A stretch of 18,843 nt of DNA. Source: CAYJAZ01 sp964371865 (lineage in GTDB: Bacteria; Desulfobacterota; Desulfovibrionia; Desulfovibrionales; Desulfovibrionaceae). Location of the stretch: NCBI GenBank assembly GCA_964371865.1, contig CAYJOR010000051.1:1-18843 (forward strand), given 5' to 3'. The notes below the pieces were generated by a model. That model ran no database searches. It saw only the letters and a list, made by a program, of their open reading frames with translations, and was not told the origin of the DNA. Shown here piece after piece: positions 13,883 through 18,843 of the stretch (position 1 is the first letter of the stretch; each line of letters opens with the position of its first letter). The position numbers were made by a program, and so were the translations under genes.

Positions 13883-15974
13883 AAAAAATCAAATTGTTAT
13901 AGTAGGAAGTTCTTCTTGACTGTTGAGCTCTTTCTTGGTTGTACCATGCTTCACTTTGTAAAGTATCAAATTCAACAAGCAGTGTTTCTTCTTTTGTTGT
14001 AGATGCCGAAACAGGTTGATCTAAGCCATAAAGTGGATCGATAGTATTGAGGGAACTACTACCAAGATAGTTTTTAGAGCCTCCTGTAAAGTTTGCTACA
14101 ATGGTATAAGCGCACGCATTTTGTGATACTGCATCCCATAAAACCATCGAATTGTCAGGGATTTTATTCGCTGAAACTGCTTTATTAATTTCGCCAAAAC
14201 CACCGTATTGACCATACCACGCAGACGGAATTGCAATTATATCTGCTCGTTTTACAGCTAACACACCATACGCTTCCGGAAAACGAACATCATCACCTAT
14301 GAGCATGCCGATTTTTCCTAAGCCTTCAACAGTATAAACAGGAAAACTATCGCCTGCTGTAGCCCATGTTTTATCGAAATCACTTAAATGAACTTTTCTG
14401 TAATTTCCTACTAGAGCTCCTTCTTTATCTATAAGTATCGATGTGTTATAAAGTTTTGAGTCTTCTTCCTCTATCGCTCCTATAATGATTGCAGTTTGAA
14501 AATCTTTTGCTAATTTTTTACCAAATTCTAAAGTTTCTGCGTAGTTGCCTTGCGTTGGAGCTTTTATATCAGTCCCAGTTAAAGACAGCTCAGGAAGAAC
14601 AACTAATTCTTGCCCTTCGGGCATAAGTTTTATGATAGTTGCTTTCATTTTTTCGATGTCTGTTACAGGAGTATACTGCAAAGCACTTGCATTTACATGT
14701 TCACTTGTTGTAGATTTTTTGTAGTTCCAAGGTGCAACATAAAGGGATACCTCTTTATAAGTATCTGTCATACGTTCGCTTATGGCTTCTTTATTTGGAT
14801 TAGAGTAGAGGGACGGATTTATTTCTGCTATATACGCGCTATGCTTGTTCATGTCTTCGGTTGTCGTCGGAAGATGTGCTGATTCAACAAGCTTTTCTCC
14901 AAGGGGTGACCATATAGCACTTGCGCCAACCATGTGGTATCCGAGTTCTGTATTAGAGCGGTTTGCAGAAACAATATACATACCATTTTGTTGCGCTCTC
15001 GCAGGTAATGCCCAAACTGCACCACTTGAAGAGTTTGTAACAAATGCCATAATATCTGCACCGTTCACCGCTCCAAGGCGTGCACTTTCAAAGTATGAGG
15101 CGTCCATGCAAATATTCATAACAATGTTCCCTAGTGCAGTTGAATAAACTGGAACTCCAATATCTCCCCATGCTGCCCAGTGTTCCTCTGTTTCCCATTG
15201 GTGCATTTTTCTGTAGGAACCGATATAACCCTCAGGCCCTACAAGGGCGGCAGAGTTGTAATACAAGCCTGTTTCGGCATCAACTTCTGCAAGACCAAAG
15301 ACTACATAAGCATCATATTTTTTTGCAAGTTCTGCAAATACAGAGGTCGCTTTTCCGGGTAGAGTATCCACATAAGGAGCGATATCTTCTCTTGAAACAT
15401 ATCCATAGCCTGTAGTAGTCATTTCAGGTGCAACAACAAGTTTTACTCCTGACTTAAAGAGTTTTTCAATTTCTATGGCTAAGTTATCTATGTTTTTATC
15501 AAGAGTATACATCTCAGGATTAAACTGTAGAGCGGCAGCTTTAAAAGGTTTGTACGAGCTGTGTAATTTCTTATAATATTCAGGCAATTCAGATTTTAAT
15601 TCTTCAAGCTGTTTCTTTGTTAATGCTTGACCATAACCAAAAGTTTGAGCATCAATGCCATCGAGTAGACCAAGCTCTGTAACGGCTCCAATTGCTCCTG
15701 CATAGCGGCTGTTGTCTATAACATCTTTGAAAGGCTCAGTTTTATTTTGTATATGCAGCATATCTTTTAAGATATAGGCAGCTTCTTCTCTTGTAAGCAC
15801 GTCTTTTGTCGGTTCAGAAAAAACAGCATTTACCTTCGACTGATTATTGATATCTTTAAGAGTTGTAATAAAATCAGCATTTGTGACAAAGTCATTTGCG
15901 TATACACTACCGACTAAAGCAAGATTCAAAAGTGTGCTTGACAGTAGCACTTTAACAAAAGGTTTTTTAAACAT
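13881..15974 (-). CDS. Secreted SLH-like, double carbon-nitrogen hydrolase (nitrilase) protein
   Basis: 697 residues with AAGGA about eight bases before the ATG. Residues 1-26 are a Sec signal peptide (VKVLLSSTLLNLALVGSVYA). Residues about 50-125 resemble one or two S-layer-homology motifs (TREEAAYILKDM, PFKDV, AGAIGAVTELGLLDG, LTKKQLEEL). Two nitrilase domains follow. Domain 1 (about 143-390) has the full triad: E184 (APEMTTTGYG), K256 (YRKMHQW), C289 (NICMD). Domain 2 (about 425-660) has E462 (LPELSLTG) and K527 (YRKVHL), but the cysteine position is glycine (LIGDDVRFPE, G560, codon GGT at 14297-14295). So one active and one dead amidase/nitrilase fold sit in one exported chain. Substrate is unknown; omega-amidase-like or N-acyl amide hydrolysis is possible. 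It is divergently transcribed from the agmatinase gene. Confidence 0.9.
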   Translation of the reverse strand: MFKKPFVKVLLSSTLLNLALVGSVYANDFVTNADFITTLKDINNQSKVNAVFSEPTKDVLTREEAAYILKDMLHIQNKTEPFKDVIDNSRYAGAIGAVTELGLLDGIDAQTFGYGQALTKKQLEELKSELPEYYKKLHSSYKPFKAAALQFNPEMYTLDKNIDNLAIEIEKLFKSGVKLVVAPEMTTTGYGYVSREDIAPYVDTLPGKATSVFAELAKKYDAYVVFGLAEVDAETGLYYNSAALVGPEGYIGSYRKMHQWETEEHWAAWGDIGVPVYSTALGNIVMNICMDASYFESARLGAVNGADIMAFVTNSSSGAVWALPARAQQNGMYIVSANRSNTELGYHMVGASAIWSPLGEKLVESAHLPTTTEDMNKHSAYIAEINPSLYSNPNKEAISERMTDTYKEVSLYVAPWNYKKSTTSEHVNASALQYTPVTDIEKMKATIIKLMPEGQELVVLPELSLTGTDIKAPTQGNYAETLEFGKKLAKDFQTAIIIGAIEEEDSKLYNTSILIDKEGALVGNYRKVHLSDFDKTWATAGDSFPVYTVEGLGKIGMLIGDDVRFPEAYGVLAVKRADIIAIPSAWYGQYGGFGEINKAVSANKIPDNSMVLWDAVSQNACAYTIVANFTGGSKNYLGSSSLNTIDPLYGLDQPVSASTTKEETLLVEFDTLQSEAWYNQERAQQSRRTSYYNNLIF

Positions 15975-16288
15975 AAATCAATCCTTCACTTTTAAGTTTT
16001 ACAAAAATGTAATAAATATCTATTTGTAACTACCTTATTATTTTAAATATTTTAAGTCAATAGGTGAGTAAAATATTTAACTACATAATTGTAAAAAGTA
16101 AAAAACGTCTGAATGCGTATTCTTTTCTAGGATTTTATATGTTTTATTTTATTGATTCTACATTTTGGTAGATTGTAAATTATCTTTTCTAAGAGAAATC
16201 TACTCTTTGGGATTTAATTTATTATACTTTTTACTAATTTTTTAGAAATAATTGTTAATAATCAATAAATTTAGTGTTTTATATATAT

Positions 16289-16297
16289 TGGTATACT
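16289..16297 (+). promoter_or_regulatory. Extended -10 promoter toward the agmatinase gene
   Basis: TGG followed by TATACT forms an extended -10 element. The -35 position holds no clear hexamer, which is common with extended -10 promoters. It lies about 95 bases before the agmatinase ATG, leaving a leader of about 85 bases. Confidence 0.45.
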
Positions 16298-16338
16298 CTT
16301 TGCTTTATGCGTTTATCTAAAAGTAGGTGAAAGTATGT

Positions 16339-16360
16339 CTGGATTTAGAGACACACCTAA
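16339..16360 (+). repeat. Possible relic of insertion-element terminal repeat
   Basis: GGATTTAGAGACACACCTAA matches the right end at 7127-7148 at 17 of 22 positions, but similarity does not extend inward as it does at 4845-4913. It may be a relic or chance. It is noted because it lies just upstream of a gene damaged by deletion. Confidence 0.25.
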
Positions 16361-16390
16361 GTGATATTTTATTTTTTTGGAGAAGATTTT

Positions 16391-16885
16391 ATGGAAGACA
16401 AGAAACCTATCAGTGCTCTCTCATCACCTCGTTTTTGCAATATGGGAACATTCATGCGTATGCCAAGAGTTGATTCTGCAAAAGGATTAGACTTTGTAAT
16501 CGCAGGTGCTCCTTTCGATACTGCAAGTTCATTCCGTTCAGGAGCAAGGTTTGGACCAAGTGCAATCAGAAGCATTTCTGCAATGATGAAACCAAACAAT
16601 GTTATTCAACAAGTGAATATCATGCAAACTCTCAAAGGTGCTGATATAGGCGATTTCAATATAGTTCCGGGGTATATTCACCCTACTTACGATCATATTG
16701 AAGCAGGTGTTGCTGAAATTATAAAAGAAGATGCTATTCCTATCGTACTTGGTGGCGACCACTCCATAACTCTTGCCGAACTTAGAGCAATTGCAAAGAA
16801 ACACGGTCCTGTGGCTCTTATCCATTTTGATTCTCATTCAGACCTTTGTGATGAGGTTTTTGGTGAAAAATACAATAGGTGGTAG
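16391..16885 (+). pseudogene. speB: Agmatinase, truncated after the first metal motif
   Basis: 164 residues of a family usually about 290-320 long. ATG 16391 follows TTTGGAGAAG at the right distance, which is why it is preferred over an in-frame GTG at 16361. Arginase/agmatinase-fold motifs are clear: AGAPFDTASSFRSGARFGP (substrate loop), GGDHSITL at 121-128 (metal-binding His) and HFDSHSD (DSHSD at 147-151). The homology stops at GEKYN and three codons later the frame ends. The second metal motif (SFDxDxxDP-like) and the C-terminal half are absent, so agmatine hydrolysis to putrescine and urea is not expected. The break point is where the next gene's sequence begins, which points to one deletion between speB and yjiH. 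Confidence 0.87.
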
Positions 16886-17873
16886 TGTTATTCCTCCTAT
16901 TGTTGTGGGTGTTTTATGGATTATTTTGGTTGGCGCGGTTTTCATGCCATTGTTGCTAAATTATGGAGCAATTGAATTGATTGGTGCATTGTTAGAACCG
17001 TTTATGCGTCCTTTATTTAGAATTCCGGGAAAGGCTACACTTGACGCTTCAGCTTCTTTTGTGAGTTCTTCATCACTCGCCGTTCTTATAACAGCAAGAC
17101 TTTATAAACAAAAAGTATATTCACAAAGAGAAACTGTTGCTATTACAACATGTTTTAGTGCTGTAAGTATTGGTTTTGCGTATCTTGTTATTGATACTGC
17201 CGGCATGAGCCACATGTTTACAGAAATCTATGTTCTAAGTTTTTTATTCCTTTTTATTATTGCGGCTGTGATTGTTCGAGTACCGCCTATATCACGTAAG
17301 CTTAATACTTATGTGGATAATACAGAGCAACGCTTAGATGAAATTGAATCTGATGCGCGTTTAGATGGAAAAATTTTCCAACGTGCTATTTCAAGAGCGA
17401 TTAAAAGAGCTTCAACAGCTAAACCTCTTATGAGCGAAGTAAAGTCAAGTCTTTCTGATAGTATACGTATTATTCCTAAAGTTTTGTCTATGCTTTCATG
17501 TATTGGTGTGAGTGCATTAATTTTAGCTGAGTATACCCCTGTATTTGAATATATTGGACTTATTTTCTACCCAATTCTTGAACTGTTCCAAGTGCCTGAA
17601 GCAAAACTGGTTTCAGCATCAATTCCTGTTGGTATTGCAGAAATGTTTTTACCTGTTCTTCTTATTGCCGATAAAGTAGATATTATTCCTGAAGCAACAC
17701 GATTCTTTATTTGTATTGTTTCAATGGTGCAGATTATCTTTTTCTCAGAAACTGCTACAGTAATGCTTGCTTCAAAATTACCGATAAAATTCCACGAACT
17801 TATTATCTGTTTTATTGAACGTACATTATTAGCAATCCCTCTTGCTGCAATTGCTATGCACATAATCTACTAA
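16851..17873 (+). pseudogene. yjiH: YjiH-family membrane protein, N-terminally truncated by deletion
   Basis: Homology begins near 16872 (GGSVIPPIVVGVLWIILVGAVFMP) and runs to the stop at 17873. It contains four or more transmembrane helices, the conserved PLFRIPGKATLDASASFVSS and GFAYLVIDTAGMSHMF motifs, and a charged cytoplasmic loop (NTEQRLDEIESDARLDGKIF). YjiH proteins are about 440-460 residues, so roughly the first 110, including the first helices, are missing. The frame is open further upstream (to 16773), but that part is just the agmatinase gene read in another frame. The first usable ATG is 16851, with no Shine-Dalgarno. The family is an inner-membrane nucleoside-recognition/GATE-type protein. 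Adjacency to agmatinase suggests a link to agmatine or polyamine transport. It is probably inactive, though a truncated product cannot be excluded. Confidence 0.8.
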
Positions 17874-17893
17874 GATATTAACTTCATCTTTCA

Positions 17894-17937
17894 AATAAGC
17901 TGACTTCTGTACTTTGCAGGAGTCAGCTTATTCTTTA
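17894..17937 (+). terminator. Rho-independent terminator after yjiH
   Basis: A 16-bp stem pairs 17894-17909 (AATAAGCTGACTTCTG) with 17917-17932 (CAGGAGTCAGCTTATT), with one T-G pair and a 7-nt loop, followed by CTTTAATTT. It begins 20 bases after the stop codon. Confidence 0.88.
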
Positions 17938-17957
17938 ATTTATCTATATTTTCAATT

Positions 17958-18042
17958 AAAAAATGTAAAATAAGATCTTAATACAGTATCTCGCATAAGT
18001 TTATTACGTGGTCTAGTCACGCTTATTGCAACTTTGATGTCT
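17958..18042 (-). ncRNA. Putative structured small RNA, copy 2 (diverged)
   Basis: Similar to copy 1 over roughly 130 bases including the promoter: shared TGCAATARGCGTG, a CCAC/CCACG hairpin (CGTG-ACTAGAC-CACG here) and TAATAA. An outer pairing AAGTT (18034-18030) with AACTT (18001-17997) encloses the hairpin. The long closing stem of copy 1 is not kept (about 10 bases are deleted on its 5' arm). U-runs lie at 17970-17967 and 17963-17958. It sits between two convergent genes with nothing coding downstream on the minus strand, so a riboswitch role is unlikely. Confidence 0.45.
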
Positions 18043-18048
18043 ATATAA

Positions 18049-18078
18049 ATTATGTAATCATAAAACTTAAACTGTCAA
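18049..18078 (-). promoter_or_regulatory. Sigma70-type promoter of RNA element copy 2
   Basis: On the minus strand, TTGACA (18078-18073), an 18-nt spacer containing TTTAAGTTTTATG, and CATAAT (18054-18049). The -35 hexamer is unchanged from copy 1 although the rest of the element has diverged, which suggests it is being kept. Confidence 0.6.
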
Positions 18079-18144
18079 TTTAAGCAAAATATTAATAAAG
18101 ATATTAATTGTAGTAAGTTATAAAATATAAAACAAACTATAATC

Positions 18145-18726
18145 TTATTCACACTTTGCAATAGCTAATTCATTCCAATTATTGATATATCCTTGGGATT
18201 TATGCTCTTGCTTCATTTGCCAAAGTGCGTCTTGTTTGCCTTCTGAATCAAAGTAAAGACTGCGTCTGCCAAGCTTGCTGTTGACTTTGTCGATAGTCTG
18301 CATAAGGGATTGAGATTTATTACGAAGTTCTATTGTTTCTTCTGTGTCGAGAAGGCTTAGCTGTTCATTACCCTTGCACAGTCCAAAAAGCAATACTCCG
18401 CCTTTTGTGTAGGGATAATCAGGCTTATAGATTGCTTTGAGTCCTTGCTGTACAGCGGTAAGAAAAGTTCTTGTGTCGTTGGTTGGTTCTTTGAAGTCGA
18501 ACTGTACTGATGGCGCGTAGTATTCGTGTTCAGTACGAATAAATACTTGTATTCCAAGTGTATAGAGATTCTCATTTCGCAGGCGTTCACCTGCTCGAAC
18601 AGCATAACTTGAAAGAGCTTCTTCTAAGTCACTTTGCTCAGTAATCTTTCTTGAAAAAGAGCGTGACGACATTATAGTTTTTCTTTTGCTAGAGCTTTCA
18701 TCGCGCAGAACGCTCTCATTTCTCAT
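18145..18726 (-). pseudogene. umuC: UmuC (DNA polymerase V) C-terminal fragment
   Basis: 193 residues in frame, with UmuC homology beginning near KRKTIMSSRSFSRKIT and running to the stop. Recognised segments are EEALSSYAVRAGERLR, FKEPTNDTRTFLTAVQQGL, YPYTKGGVLLFGL, LMQTIDKVNSKLGRRSLYF and MKQEHKSQGYINNWNEL, the little-finger and C-terminal part of the Y-family polymerase. The palm and fingers with the catalytic acidic residues (about 230 N-terminal residues of a ~420-residue protein) are missing. The ATG at 18726 has no Shine-Dalgarno, and the first ~14 codons (RNESVLRDESSS) do not look like UmuC. No umuD is present. Translesion polymerase activity is not possible. The break lies near 18690. 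Confidence 0.85.
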
Positions 18727-18843
18727 GCGAAAAAGTTGATGTCAGGTCAAAATGCAGATAGTATTTTAGACAGCTTGTTTACTGCAACTAATCAAGATGA
18801 TTTACAAATGGCTGCCTATGTTGATGTGTATGACCCAATTCCT
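18667..18843 (+). other. Open plus-strand frame at the window edge, unidentified
   Basis: A frame open from 18667 runs to the window end and could encode MSGQNADSILDSLFTATNQD and onward from ATG 18739. Upstream codons (AFIAQNALISHAKKL) also look protein-like, so the visible part may be the middle of a gene joined to the umuC fragment by a deletion near 18690. No family is recognised and no Shine-Dalgarno is evident. Confidence 0.3.

Larger units (their letters stand above)
15975..16390. other. Divergent intergenic region between nitrilase and agmatinase genes
   Basis: AT-rich with no gene. It carries the nitrilase ribosome site (GAAGGATTG on the minus strand) and three related words TCTAC (16157-16161), GTAGATT (16168-16174) and AATCTAC (16197-16203), which can pair in two mutually exclusive ways. 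An extended -10 (TG-G-TATACT, 16289-16297) points toward the agmatinase gene. Near 16339-16360 there is a 22-base stretch matching the MITE-like terminal repeat at 17 positions. A GGAG Shine-Dalgarno precedes ATG 16391. Confidence 0.5.

Noticed and set aside
14610..15415. Several plus-strand ORFs of 60-100 residues
   Set aside because: They are antisense to the double nitrilase gene, which has complete motifs and a good start.
16773..17873. A 366-residue YjiH protein starting at 16773
   Set aside because: The first ~32 residues are the agmatinase gene in a different frame, not YjiH sequence.

Overview
The window looks like part of a chromosome from an anaerobic, host-associated, low-GC Gram-negative bacterium, most probably a member of the Desulfovibrionaceae (Desulfovibrio/Lawsonia type). 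The main clue is a decayed napA fragment whose surviving pieces read, from memory, very like the periplasmic nitrate reductase of Desulfovibrio. An autotransporter-like adhesin, periplasmic signal peptides and genome decay fit that picture. Genus and species cannot be fixed from the sequence alone. No tRNA, rRNA or CRISPR array was seen.

Layout. (1) 1-4683, minus strand: the first ~1,560 codons of a giant secreted adhesin, with signal peptide, a Pmp-like block of GGAI/FxxN repeats interrupted by a 100-N assembly gap, and a beta-helix-like passenger. It stays open to the window edge, has its own sigma70 promoter, and is more GC-rich than the rest. (2) 4892-5684: an insertion-element end abuts a nitrate-reductase remnant in which NapA N-terminus, NapA C-terminus and a NapH-like polyferredoxin tail are fused by deletions, followed by a good terminator. 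(3) 5699-6893: an orphan RelB/DinJ antitoxin with its own promoter, then a short-chain dehydrogenase on the minus strand. (4) 6924-7148: a 225-bp MITE-like element with terminal inverted repeats. (5) 7306-11884: a plus-strand operon of a double-AAA+ ATPase, a PD-(D/E)XK nuclease and an HTH-WYL regulator. This is the best candidate here for an undescribed defence module. A DraG-type ADP-ribosylglycohydrolase converges on it. (6) 12821-13526: a promoter-driven structured RNA element and a small secreted protein of unknown function. (7) 13881-15974: a secreted SLH-like plus double-nitrilase protein whose second domain has lost its catalytic cysteine. (8) 16391-17873: agmatinase truncated by a deletion into a YjiH-family membrane protein. 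(9) 17958-18078: a diverged second copy of the RNA element. (10) 18145-18843: a C-terminal UmuC fragment and the edge of an unidentified plus-strand frame.

Two themes link the window. Metabolic and repair genes (nap, speB-yjiH, umuC) are being lost through deletions that leave chimeric or truncated frames, while the surface, secreted and presumed defence genes look intact. Small non-coding repeats recur between genes: a MITE/IS end family, a duplicated RNA-like unit and a 25-nt motif.
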